Part shown: positions 1-10,165 of the stretch, in pieces
How the letters are laid out: each line of letters begins with the position of its first letter
Position numbering within the stretch: the first letter of the stretch is position 1
DNA from: JACCZR01 sp963844805
Lineage (GTDB): Bacteria; Actinomycetota; Thermoleophilia; Solirubrobacterales; Thermoleophilaceae
Length of the DNA: 64,000 nt
NCBI GenBank assembly: GCA_963844805.1
Contig: CAWJPU010000011.1
Span: forward strand, 62,001 to 126,000
Direction: 5' to 3'
Notes under the pieces: model-generated
Seen by the model: the letters and a program-made list of their open reading frames with translations, nothing else
Told to the model about the DNA's origin: nothing
Database searches by the model: none
Position numbers and translations under genes: made by a program

Positions 1-706
1 AGACCCCGGGCCGGGCCCGCTCGAGGATCTCCTTTGCGGCGACCGCCGAGAGCCCCGCGGTGAGGGCGCCCAGCACGGCGTCGATCCACCAGTGGTTCGC
101 CGTGGCGACCACGGTGAAGGTGACGAGCAGCGGGTAGGTCGCCCACAGCGCCTTGGCGAGGCGCGAGCGCACGAGCATCACGCCGGACACCGCGATCATG
201 AGCGCGAAGGCCACGTGCATGCTGGGCACGGCGGCGAACGGGTTGTAGAGCAGTGAGGCGCCCTTGGCGGCGCCCTCGCCGACGGCCTGGGTGACGCTGT
301 CGGTGAAGCCCCACTCGGGCATGAAGCGCGGCGGGGCGGTGGGGAAGGCGACGTAGCCGACGAGCGCGATGCCCATCGAGACCATGAACATGTTGCGGAC
401 GAAGTAGAAGGCCTCGTTGCGCTTGACGTACAGCCAGATCAGGAAGCCCGTGGTCAGCGCGAAGTGCGAGTTGACGTACATCCAGTTGGCGGCGTCCAGG
501 ATCAGCCGGTGTGACTCGGCCCAGTTCTGCACGTCGGGCTCGATGAACAGGCCCAGCGACTGCTCGACGTGCAGCAGCGAGCGCGCGTTCTCGAACGCGG
601 CGCCGGCGCGGCCGTCGACTACGCCGCGGACCAGGCGGTAGGCGTAGTACGCGCCCAGGAAAAGGGCGACCTGCACCACGGGGTCGAGCCAGCGGCGGCG
701 TGCCAT
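1..706 (-). CDS. PAP2-superfamily membrane phosphatase, C-terminus cut by window edge
   Basis: The frame is open from an ATG at 706 down to base 1, about 235 codons, with no stop inside the window. It encodes several hydrophobic helices. The motif FAAVPSMHVAFAL is followed by ATANHWWIDAVLGAL; in PAP2 and inositolphosphotransferase-like enzymes these are the PSxH and xxxHxxxD phosphatase motifs, with both histidines present. A membrane-bound lipid phosphate phosphatase or lipid head-group transferase is the likely role; the substrate cannot be read from sequence. The start lies 10 bp after the stop of the upstream membrane protein on the same strand, so the two are probably co-transcribed. Confidence 0.8.
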   Translation of the reverse strand, partial: MARRRWLDPVVQVALFLGAYYAYRLVRGVVDGRAGAAFENARSLLHVEQSLGLFIEPDVQNWAESHRLILDAANWMYVNSHFALTTGFLIWLYVKRNEAFYFVRNMFMVSMGIALVGYVAFPTAPPRFMPEWGFTDSVTQAVGEGAAKGASLLYNPFAAVPSMHVAFALMIAVSGVMLVRSRLAKALWATYPLLVTFTVVATANHWWIDAVLGALTAGLSAVAAKEILERARPGV

Positions 707-716
707 CCAGGCCAGC

Positions 717-2408
717 CTAGCTCGACTCCTCGCATCGCCTTCCACGCTGCACGACACGCTCCGGGGAGAACCGGATGGACAGCAGCGCGAACCCACGGTT
801 GCGTGCCGTGATCCGCGTCCAATCGCCGTCGCGCTGCACGCAGCCGCCCTCGAAGTACCAATAGGGAGTCCAGCGCACGCGCAGCAGCGCGTCGCCCGGG
901 CGCACCACGCGCAGCAGCAGCTGGTCGGAGCCGAACTGCTCGAGCTGCACGTTGGCCCGGCCCTGCGAGACCACGATCGGCGCCGGCAGCGTGACCTCGT
1001 ACACGCGCCAGTCGCTCGAGCTCCAGCGCTGCTTGAGGTAGGGGAGGCCGCGCTCGATCAGCGCCCGCTCGTCGTAGGAGTGGCTGTCGGGCAGCGCGCT
1101 CGGCAAGGCCACGTAGCGCACGGCGTTCTCGGTCAGCCAGCTCGCGTAGGTCAGCTCGGTGAGCGGGCCGCGGTAGAAGATCGGGTTCTTGTCACGGTCC
1201 AGCTGGCGCAGCGAGCCGCGGGCGAGCTGGCTGTCGCCGGCGATGTCCGCGGCCTCCCAGTGCGAGCGGGTGAAGGGGACCTCGATCCGCCGCTGGTCGG
1301 GCAGCGTGGCCAGGAACTGCTTGAGCGGCTCGAAGTAGCCCTTCTTCGCGCCCGGGTCCTCCGCGTACTTGACGACGTCGATCACCGCCGCCGACCACTG
1401 CCAGGCGGCCAGCGCCAGGACTCCCGCGGCGAACAGCGCCGCCGACCGCTTGCGCCAGTGCTTCTGGGCCGCGCACACCAGCAGGGGGCCGGCGAACAAC
1501 GCTCCCAGGCGCCCGGAGTTGGACCCCATCGGGTTCTCGACCAGCAGCGCCAGGGTCGACCCGGCGGCGTAGAGGGCGGCGCCCATCGCCAGCATTCGCT
1601 CGCGGCTCCACAGCAGGTACGCCGCGGGCACGGCCACGAGCGGAATCGGGGCGTAGACCGACAGCGGGAAGGGCGCGTAGCCCCCCTCGGGGAAGGCGAA
1701 GGTGAGGAACAGCGACGGGACGAGGGAGCACAGCGTCAGGAAGATCCCGTCGGTGACGTGCTCCTCGCGGTCGCGGCCGCGCACCACCAGCGCGTACGTG
1801 ACCCCCGCCAGCGCAAGGAAGAGGCCGGCCACCGGGCTCGACAGCGCGCACAGCACGGCCATCAGCGGCGCGAGGAGCCGGCGGCGACGCTGCAGCGCCA
1901 GCACGGCGGCCAGCCCGAAGAAGATCCCGAGCGCGAACGGCAGCCGGGCGGTGAACAGCAGCGTGGCGGCCCCGAAGCCGAAGAAGATCGCTCCCCAGCG
2001 CGCGGCGTCGCCGAAGCGGGCCCGCACCAGCGGCTCGAACAGCGCGGAGGCTCCCACCGCGGCGAGGGCGAGCACCACCCGCGGTGTCAGCAGCCAGGCG
2101 AGCGGCGGCGAGAGGACCGAGTACGCCGGCGTGTGGTGGCCGCCGTACCACTGGCCGTTCCAGATCGTGAAGCCCTCGCGGCCGAACAGGTCGGCGCGGA
2201 ACTCGTGGGCGGCCAGGTCGACGCTGCGCGGCTGCCAGATCAGGACGATCAGCGCGAACAGCGAGGTGATCGCCACCGGCGCCACGCGCCAGGGGTCGAC
2301 GCGCCTCCGCTGAGACGGCTGGCGCGCCCGCGGCGCGGGCCCCTCGGACGTCCCCGTTCGCGGGGCACGGTCGCGCTGCGGCGCCGAGACAGAGAAGGCA
2401 AGCCGCAC
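717..2408 (-). CDS. Polytopic integral membrane protein with extracytoplasmic C-terminal domain
   Basis: A 563-residue protein with a GTG start. About ten hydrophobic segments lie between residues 40 and 340, followed by a hydrophilic C-terminal domain of about 200 residues with no recognised catalytic motif. The overall shape (multi-helix membrane half, soluble tail) resembles uncharacterised GT-C-like membrane proteins, but I see no defining glycosyltransferase signature and no function is assigned. It ends 10 bp before the PAP2 gene, suggesting a shared envelope role. The reading frame is uninterrupted, unlike many others nearby. Confidence 0.75.
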   Translation of the reverse strand: MRLAFSVSAPQRDRAPRTGTSEGPAPRARQPSQRRRVDPWRVAPVAITSLFALIVLIWQPRSVDLAAHEFRADLFGREGFTIWNGQWYGGHHTPAYSVLSPPLAWLLTPRVVLALAAVGASALFEPLVRARFGDAARWGAIFFGFGAATLLFTARLPFALGIFFGLAAVLALQRRRRLLAPLMAVLCALSSPVAGLFLALAGVTYALVVRGRDREEHVTDGIFLTLCSLVPSLFLTFAFPEGGYAPFPLSVYAPIPLVAVPAAYLLWSRERMLAMGAALYAAGSTLALLVENPMGSNSGRLGALFAGPLLVCAAQKHWRKRSAALFAAGVLALAAWQWSAAVIDVVKYAEDPGAKKGYFEPLKQFLATLPDQRRIEVPFTRSHWEAADIAGDSQLARGSLRQLDRDKNPIFYRGPLTELTYASWLTENAVRYVALPSALPDSHSYDERALIERGLPYLKQRWSSSDWRVYEVTLPAPIVVSQGRANVQLEQFGSDQLLLRVVRPGDALLRVRWTPYWYFEGGCVQRDGDWTRITARNRGFALLSIRFSPERVVQRGRRCEESS

Positions 2409-2418
2409 GCGCGTGAGA

Positions 2419-3186
2419 CTAGCCCGCGAAGGCCACCACCGAGTCCGCGAGCTCCGGCTGGTCCAGCCACGGCCAGTGGCCGGCGCCGGGAATGCGCTCC
2501 ACCGTCGCCGGTCCGCCCAGCGCCGCGGCGGTGGCGTCGGCGAATTCGGGCGCCAGGAACGGGTCGGCTTCCCCCCAGGCGATCAGCGCCGGGGCGGTGA
2601 CCTTCCCGAGCCCCTCGCCGGCCCGGGCCAGCTCGCGCCCGGGGGCTGAGCGGTAGAGCTTGAGGATCGCCCGCTGGGTGCCGTGGTCGAAGTGGGCCCA
2701 GGCGTCGTCGAGGACGGCCGCCGGCAACACCCGGCCCATGTTCCAGCGGAAGGTGAAGCCCATCGCCATCTCGCCGATCAGCGGCGTGCGCCACGCCCGC
2801 GCCGTGCGGTGCCAGCGGTAGCCGGGCACGAACGGCACGCCGGCGATCACCACGAGGCGCTCCACCAGCTGCGGCCTGCGCTGGGCGAGGGCGAGGCCGA
2901 CCGCGCCCCAGTCGTGCATCACGAGCGTCAGGTGCTCGAGGCCCAGCTCGGAGACGAAGGCGTCGAGGAAGCCGCCGTAGCCCTCGATCGAGTAGGGGAA
3001 GTGGGCGGGCTTGCCCGAGCTCCCGAAGCCCGGGAGGTCGATCGCCAGCCCGCCCGTGCGCTGCAGGAAGGGCCCCCACATGGCCGAGCTGTTCGGGACC
3101 CCGTGCAGGTAGAGGGGTCCCGGGCCGTTCTCGCGCCAGGCCACCTCGACGCCGCCGATCTCCGCGCTGCGCTCGGTCGATGCCAC
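2419..3186 (-). CDS. Alpha/beta hydrolase with Asp nucleophile (haloalkane dehalogenase / epoxide hydrolase-like)
   Basis: A 255-residue alpha/beta hydrolase fold protein starting at GTG. HGVP at residues 29-32 forms the oxyanion region. The nucleophile elbow is HDWG with Asp92, as in haloalkane dehalogenases and epoxide hydrolases rather than Ser esterases. The acid is probably Asp209 (WGEADPF) and the base His237 (GAGHWPW). The natural substrate is not predictable. It is followed 10 bp later by the membrane protein on the same strand. Its start overlaps by 7 bp the annotated ATG of the divergent endonuclease III gene, so one of the two starts may lie further in. Confidence 0.85.
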   Translation of the reverse strand: MASTERSAEIGGVEVAWRENGPGPLYLHGVPNSSAMWGPFLQRTGGLAIDLPGFGSSGKPAHFPYSIEGYGGFLDAFVSELGLEHLTLVMHDWGAVGLALAQRRPQLVERLVVIAGVPFVPGYRWHRTARAWRTPLIGEMAMGFTFRWNMGRVLPAAVLDDAWAHFDHGTQRAILKLYRSAPGRELARAGEGLGKVTAPALIAWGEADPFLAPEFADATAAALGGPATVERIPGAGHWPWLDQPELADSVVAFAG

Positions 3187-3863
3187 CGGCGCAGATTAGG
3201 CTCCGCCCGTCCGTGGCCGACCGCCGCCGCCTGCTCGCCATCCGCAACCGCCTGCGCAAGGCGTACGGGCGACCCGAGCCTCGGCCCCACGAGGCACCGG
3301 TCGACGAGCTGGTCCTCACCGTCCTCTCGCAGAACACCAACGACCGCAATCGCGACGTCGCCTACCACCGCCTGCGTGGCCGCTTTGCCGACTGGGAGGA
3401 GGCGCGGGCCGCCGGGCCGGCGGCGATCGAGGACGCGATCCGCCCCGGCGGCCTGGCGCCCACCAAGTCCGTGCGCATCCAGCGCATCCTGGACGCGCTG
3501 GACGGCGACGACCTGGCCTGGCTGGCCGAGGTGCCGGTCGAGGAGGGGCGCGGGTTCCTCACCTCGCTGCCCGGCGTGGGGCGCAAGACCGCGGCCTGCG
3601 TGCTGCTGTTCTCCTACGGCCTCCACGACGTCCCGGTCGACACCCACGTGCACCGGGTCGGCGTTCGCCTGGGCCTGTTCGGCGAGAGGGACTCGCTGGA
3701 GGCCTGCCACGACGAGCTGAACCGCCTGACGGGGCCCGACGACGGCTTCGAGGTGCACATGGCGCTCATCCGCCACGGCCGCCGCACCTGCACCGCCCGC
3801 GCGCCCCGCTGCCCCGAGTGCCCGCTGCTGAGCCTGTGCCCGTACGGCCGCGCCCGCACCTGA
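3180..3863 (+). CDS. nth: Endonuclease III (DNA glycosylase/AP lyase)
   Basis: Base-excision repair enzyme that removes oxidised pyrimidines and nicks at abasic sites. The 227-residue protein has the helix-hairpin-helix LPGVGRKTAA with the catalytic Lys at 136, the catalytic Asp at 154 in VPVDTHVHR, and a C-terminal 4Fe-4S loop of Cys204, Cys211, Cys214 and Cys220 (C-x6-C-x2-C-x5-C). Length and order fit the family. The ATG at 3180 overlaps the divergent hydrolase start; a GTG at 3213, just before the conserved N-terminal helix, is an equally good start and would remove the overlap. Confidence 0.93.
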   Translation: MPPAQIRLRPSVADRRRLLAIRNRLRKAYGRPEPRPHEAPVDELVLTVLSQNTNDRNRDVAYHRLRGRFADWEEARAAGPAAIEDAIRPGGLAPTKSVRIQRILDALDGDDLAWLAEVPVEEGRGFLTSLPGVGRKTAACVLLFSYGLHDVPVDTHVHRVGVRLGLFGERDSLEACHDELNRLTGPDDGFEVHMALIRHGRRTCTARAPRCPECPLLSLCPYGRART

Positions 3864-3933
3864 ACGGGCGTTTTGCCCCCGCCCGCTACGGGAATGCCCC
3901 CTGGGCAACGACGGTCTCACGGAGGCAGGCCAC

Positions 3934-5340
3934 GTGTCTATCTCGATCGATCCTCTCGGCAATCCCGATGTCCAGCGCGCCCTCGCGTTCGCGCGCGCCC
4001 GGGAGCGCTATCCGGCGGCCGATCGCGAGACTCTGCTCGAGTGCTGCACCGCCGCCTGGGACGCGGCGCTGGAGGCCGAGAGCTTCGGCGAGGACCTGAC
4101 CGAGCGCTTCGAGGGCACCCTCGGGCTGCTGGCCTGGACCCACGGCTGGACGCGCCGGCCGGTCGACCTCCACTCGCTCCAGAACCGCTCCATCCCCTAT
4201 GCCGCGCTGCGGCCGTTCATGGCCGAGGGCGACGCCAAGTCCCGGCTCGACAAGCTGGCCGACGCCGAGCTCGCGCCCGCCCGCCCTCCCGCCACACGCC
4301 GCCCGCGCCCCAGGCTGCCGCGCATACCGCTCGTGTCGCCGGTCCCCGTCGGCGCCGCCATGGCCGCGGGCATCGTGGCGGTGGCGGGCCTCAACCAGGC
4401 CGGCGCCATCTCGCTCGGCCCGCTGGACCGCAGCGGCGGTGACGGCCCGAGCGACGACGGCGCCCGCTCGCAGGCCAAGGCAGACGACGCACCGGCCGCG
4501 CCGCTGGCCGGCGGCTCGAACGGCGGCGACGCCGTCTCCTCCGCGGCCGCGGGCGGAGCCGCCCCGGCCGCAGAGGGCGGAGACGACGCGACTCTCGCCG
4601 CGGCGGTCACCGGGCCCTCGCCCGACGCGGGCATCCCCGCCGCCGTGTCGAGCCTCAGCGGTCCGCCCACGTCTGCGGCCACCACGGCCCCCGCCCCCGC
4701 CGGTCCCGCCCCGGTCGCCACGCCCGTCGCGGCCTCCGGTGGCGCGCCCGCCTCGCCGGCTCCCGCCGCGCGGCGGCCGGTGTCGCTGCCCGCTCCTGCG
4801 GCGATCGGCCTCGAGGCCGACGAGGAAGCGATCGAGCTCGTTGCCGACCCCGCCCCCGAGCACGTGCCGCCGGGCCACGCCGACGACGAGGCCCCGGGCG
4901 ACGAGCCCGAGCCCGCCATCCCCGAGGCCACCGTGGACCTGCCGGGCGAGTTCGACGTGCAGCTGCCGCCCGTGGTAGGTGCCCCCGGTGCTGGGCGGCG
5001 AGCAGACACCGCCCGGCCAGGCCGAGGAGGCTCCCGGCCCGCCCGGCGGCGACCAGGAGCCGCAGGGCCGAGACCGGTCAGCAGGGTGGCGATCAACAGC
5101 CCACCGGGCAGGGCGCCCAAGCGCCGCAGGGCGGCTCCGCGGCCACGCAGCCCGAGGTCCCGGCCAGCCCCGCGCCTGCCGCTCCCTCGCCTCCGCCCGC
5201 GCCGGCCCCGGCACCCGCGGCGCCCGCGCCGTCACCCGCACCGGCCGCGCCCGCGCCTCCGCCGGCGCCCTCGGCGCCCGGAGGCGCCCAGCGGCGCTAC
5301 GAACCCCGCGCCGGCGCCCCCCGCTCCGCCCGCCGCCTAG
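3934..5340 (+). CDS. Single-pass membrane protein with long Pro/Ala-rich tail, frame disturbed in the tail
   Basis: Unrecognised protein starting at GTG 3934 with GGAGG at 3921-3925. Residues 1-115 form a charged helical cytoplasmic domain; one membrane segment lies near residues 135-153; the rest is low-complexity Ala/Pro/Glu/Gly. From about 4980 the frame switches abruptly to an Arg-Pro-rich composition. The acidic, Gln/Pro-rich continuation is found in the other two frames (about 4980-5075, then 5075-5285), and the last residues before TAG return to an Ala/Pro tail. This pattern suggests two or three single-base errors, or decay. Its TAG shares a CTAG with the convergent gene's stop. Confidence 0.6.
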   Translation: MSISIDPLGNPDVQRALAFARARERYPAADRETLLECCTAAWDAALEAESFGEDLTERFEGTLGLLAWTHGWTRRPVDLHSLQNRSIPYAALRPFMAEGDAKSRLDKLADAELAPARPPATRRPRPRLPRIPLVSPVPVGAAMAAGIVAVAGLNQAGAISLGPLDRSGGDGPSDDGARSQAKADDAPAAPLAGGSNGGDAVSSAAAGGAAPAAEGGDDATLAAAVTGPSPDAGIPAAVSSLSGPPTSAATTAPAPAGPAPVATPVAASGGAPASPAPAARRPVSLPAPAAIGLEADEEAIELVADPAPEHVPPGHADDEAPGDEPEPAIPEATVDLPGEFDVQLPPVVGAPGAGRRADTARPGRGGSRPARRRPGAAGPRPVSRVAINSPPGRAPKRRRAAPRPRSPRSRPAPRLPLPRLRPRRPRHPRRPRRHPHRPRPRLRRRPRRPEAPSGATNPAPAPPAPPAA

Positions 5341-5936
5341 CGCAGCGGCAGCGAGAAGCGCTCTTCGTCGGCCGCGACGTGGAGCTCGGAGGCCTCGGCA
5401 GGAACCGCGGGGACGAACGCGGTGTCGCCGCGCAGGTGGTGACCCTGGACCCAGCCGCCGCCCTGGGGCGTGTAGGCCGTGCCCGCGTCGTCCCACAGCG
5501 AGAAGGTCTGCGGGGGGCGGTAGTGCGTGCCGGGGGCGGCGGTCCCGTCCGGCGGCGGTGACACGAACAGCCACCGCAGCACAACGCCGTCCTCGTACAG
5601 CTCGGCGCCCAGCAGATGGAGCCCGGGGCGGTCGCTGGCCGGCTGCGCCTGCACCACCCGCTCCAGCCGAACGCCCTCGAAGGGCGCGTAGGTGGTGCCG
5701 GAGATCTCGCGCAGCTCGCCGAACAGCCGCTCGCGCTCCTCGCGGCTGACCAGGCCCAGCGCGGTCAACGTCTCGATCGCCACCGAGACGTTGACCACCG
5801 CCTGGTCGGCCTCGGTGCGGATCATGGCCGGGTCGATCGGCCGCCGGGGAGTCGTCTCCACCGTGGCGATGTTCCGCGCGAGCAGCTCCCGCGCGCGCTC
5901 TCGCAACTGCTCCAAGCCCTCGTCCTCAGCGGCCAC
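5337..5936 (-). CDS. Hypothetical protein, 199 residues
   Basis: Intact frame with good actinobacterial codon bias and no signal peptide or membrane segment. Residues 1-85 are helical and charged (ELLARNIATVET, then a SREERERLFGELREI segment); the C-terminal half is strand-rich and acidic. I do not recognise the family. It converges on the Pro/Ala-rich gene, with the two TAG stops sharing the palindrome CTAG at 5337-5340. It diverges from the PhoD-like gene across a 67-bp gap. Confidence 0.6.
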   Translation of the reverse strand: MAAEDEGLEQLRERARELLARNIATVETTPRRPIDPAMIRTEADQAVVNVSVAIETLTALGLVSREERERLFGELREISGTTYAPFEGVRLERVVQAQPASDRPGLHLLGAELYEDGVVLRWLFVSPPPDGTAAPGTHYRPPQTFSLWDDAGTAYTPQGGGWVQGHHLRGDTAFVPAVPAEASELHVAADEERFSLPLR

Positions 5937-6003
5937 GGTAAGGGGCGCACGATACCCCCGAGCGGGTTACAGTTCGCAAGGCCCGACCAAGGAGCCCCTC
6001 GCT

Positions 6004-7586
6004 TTGCGCACGCCCGTCGCCATCGTCGTCAGCCTCGTGTTGCTCGCTCTCGCCGCCGCCCCGGCCTCCGCTGCGCCGTCGGCGTTCAGGCTCGGTGTGA
6101 CGGCAGGAGACGTGACTTCCTCGTCGGCGATCGTGTGGGGCAAGGCCAACCGCACCGGCCGCGTGCGCCTGCTGGTGGCGCGCGACCGCGAGCTCACGAC
6201 CGCGCGCCGGCGCTTCGTGCTGCAGGCGCGCGACACCGACGACGCCACGGTCCAGAAGCGCGTGCGCGGGCTGGGCCCCGGGCGCCGCTACTGGTTCCGC
6301 TTCTACCAGGGCCGCGGCCGCAGCCAGCGGGGCACCTTCCGCACCGCCCCGGCGCCCGACCAGGACCGGCTCATCAACTTCGCCTGGACCGGCGACACCG
6401 ACTTCAACTCGGCCCCGGGGCAGTCCCAGCCGTTCTGGAACAACGGCGAGATCTTCCGCGCCATGAAGAACGAGGGCAACACCTTCAACATCCACTTCGG
6501 CGACACGATCTACTCCGACAGCGAGATCCCCGGGCCGGCTGAACCCGATCGCGCTGACCACACGCGAGAAATGGGCGAAGTACAAGGTCAACCTGGAGAA
6601 CCGCCAGCTGCGCGGCCTGCGCGGGTCGGGCGGCTTCTACTCGCACTGGGACGACCACGAGTTCATCAACGACTTCTCGCAGCAGGAGAGCACCTTCTCC
6701 AACGGCGTGAACATCCCGGGCCAGGCGCTCTACGGGCGCAGCGTGCGCGCCTTCCGCGACTACGCGCCGATCACCTACTCGGACGAGGACGGGATCTACC
6801 GCAGCTTCCGCTGGGGCAAGAACCTCGAGATGTTCTTCCTCGACCAGCGCTCGTTCCGCTCGGCCAAGGCCGACGACCGCGGGCGCTGCGACAACCCGAC
6901 GACCGGCTCCCCGGACGTGGCCCCGACGGCGCCCCAGTCGACGCGCAGCTTCTTCGGCGCCGGCCTGCCGACCAGTGGCCTGAACGAGCCCGTCTCACAG
7001 GCCTGCCTCGACACCATCCGCGACCCGCGGCGCACGTACCTGGGCCGGCGGCAGATGGAGCGCTTCAAGGAGGCCCTGGCCAACTCGGACGCCCGCTTCA
7101 AGGTGATCATGAACGAGCTGCCGATCCAGCAGTACTACATCCTCCCGTACGACCGCTGGGAGGGCTACGAGGCCGAGCGCCAGGAGATGCTGCGCTTCCT
7201 GCGCGACCGGGGGATCAAGAACACGATCTTCCTCACCACCGACGTGCACGCCACGCTGGTCAACGACGCCCGCTTCCAGACGCTCGAGGAGGGCGGCGCG
7301 AAGAACAGCGGCTTCTACGACTTCACCGTCGGCTCGGCCGCGACCGAGAACTTCCGCAGCGAGATCGACGGGGCCACGGACACCGAGGGCGCGGGCCAGC
7401 TGGCCGACGACTTCTTCCTCGAGCCGCGAGCCGCCGCTCGGCGTGGGGATGCGGTGCTCGAACCTGACCGCGTTCTCATACGGTCACGTGCGGGTGTCCA
7501 ACAGCCGCCTGATCGTCGAGTCCCGGGACCAGAACGGCGCCCCGCTGCAGGACTGCCCCAAGTTGGAGCTGCCCTTCCGCCCGTGA
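6004..7586 (+). CDS. phoD-like: Exported PhoD-like alkaline phosphatase / phosphodiesterase, two frameshifts
   Basis: Begins at TTG 6004, supported by AAGGAG at 5989-5994 and an immediate signal peptide ending near ASAAPSAF. An N-terminal fibronectin-like PhoD_N region is followed by the metallophosphatase core: FAWTGDTD, IHFGDTIYSD, SHWDDHEFIND and TDVHATL are recognisable metal-binding blocks. The frame breaks near 6537 (one extra base in the GGGCCGG stretch) and near 7430 (extra base before CGAGCCGCC); skipping one base at each restores a continuous protein of about 526 residues ending at TGA 7584-7586. It probably releases phosphate from phosphodiesters outside the membrane. Sequencing error is likelier than true loss, since every motif is kept. 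Confidence 0.82.
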
Positions 7587-7611
7587 CGGGCTGAAAAATA
7601 TCTGCCATACT
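7583..7611 (+). promoter_or_regulatory. Candidate promoter of the dnaK operon
   Basis: GTGACG at 7583-7588 and CATACT at 7606-7611 are spaced by 17 bp and could serve as -35 and -10 elements of a housekeeping sigma factor. The match is modest and the -35 lies over the stop of the upstream phosphatase gene. Support comes mainly from position: the inverted repeat at 7615-7634 would then cover the transcription start. Confidence 0.35.
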
Positions 7612-7614
7612 CTC

Positions 7615-7634
7615 GCTTAGATTTCTTTCTAAGC
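7615..7634. promoter_or_regulatory. Perfect inverted repeat before dnaK, probable HspR operator
   Basis: GCTTAGA and TCTAAGC form perfect 7-bp arms separated by TTTCTT, directly between the candidate -10 and the dnaK ribosome-binding site (GGAGG, 7638-7642). In Streptomyces and mycobacteria, HspR represses dnaK through HAIR sites (CTTGAGT-N7-ACTCAAG). This site has the same CTT...AAG outline but a shorter spacer and different inner bases. HspR is encoded at the end of this operon, so autoregulation is a reasonable inference. Confidence 0.55.
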
Positions 7635-7651
7635 AACGGAGGACCTGAGTT

Positions 7652-9595
<1,944 letters not shown>

Positions 9596-10159
9596 GTGTT
9601 CGAGCACCCCGAAGAGGAGCCCGAGACCGCTCGGGACGAGGCGGCCGAGCCCGCGGGCGAGGAGGATCCCGCCAACGAGCAGGAGATCCTCGAGGCCACC
9701 GATGAGGCCGCCGAGGAGAACGCCGAGGCCAGCGTGGAGCGCCAGCGCGACGAGTACCTCGCGCTGGCGCAGCGCACCCAGGCCGACTTCGAGAACTACC
9801 GCAAGCGCGCGGCCCGCGAGGCCGCCGCGGCCGGTGAGCGCGGGCGCAGCACGCTCGTCCGCGAGCTGCTGCCCGTGCTCGACAACCTCGAGCGGGCCCT
9901 CGCCTCGGCCGAGGAGGGCGAGCAGCACCTGGCCGAGGGCGTGAAGCTCGTCCACTCGGAGCTGCTCGCCGTCCTACACCGCAACGGGGTCGAGCAATTC
10001 GACCCCTCGGGGGAGCGGTTCGACCCGACCTTCCACGAGGCCCTCTCGACGCGCGAGGACGATGACGCCGACCCCGGCGTCGTGCTCGACGTGATCGAGA
10101 AGGGCTACCGCGTCAACGGGACCGTGCTGCGTCCCGCGCGGGTGGTCGTGAGCGGGTAG
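9596..10159 (+). CDS. grpE: Nucleotide exchange factor GrpE
   Basis: Releases ADP from DnaK. The 187-residue protein starts at a GTG immediately after the dnaK TAG with no gap, which implies translational coupling. An acidic disordered N-terminus of about 45 residues leads into a long coiled coil (RTQADFENYRKRAARE) and the C-terminal beta domain with the family signature around VLDVIEKGYRVNGTVLRPA. Length is normal. dnaJ follows after 6 bp. Confidence 0.98.
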   Translation: MFEHPEEEPETARDEAAEPAGEEDPANEQEILEATDEAAEENAEASVERQRDEYLALAQRTQADFENYRKRAAREAAAAGERGRSTLVRELLPVLDNLERALASAEEGEQHLAEGVKLVHSELLAVLHRNGVEQFDPSGERFDPTFHEALSTREDDDADPGVVLDVIEKGYRVNGTVLRPARVVVSG

Positions 10160-10165
10160 GCGAGC

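Noticed and set aside
3865..3907. Terminator hairpins after nth
   Set aside because: Stems of only 4-5 bp (GGGC/GCCC, TGCCC/GGGCA) with no T-tract; expected by chance at this GC content.
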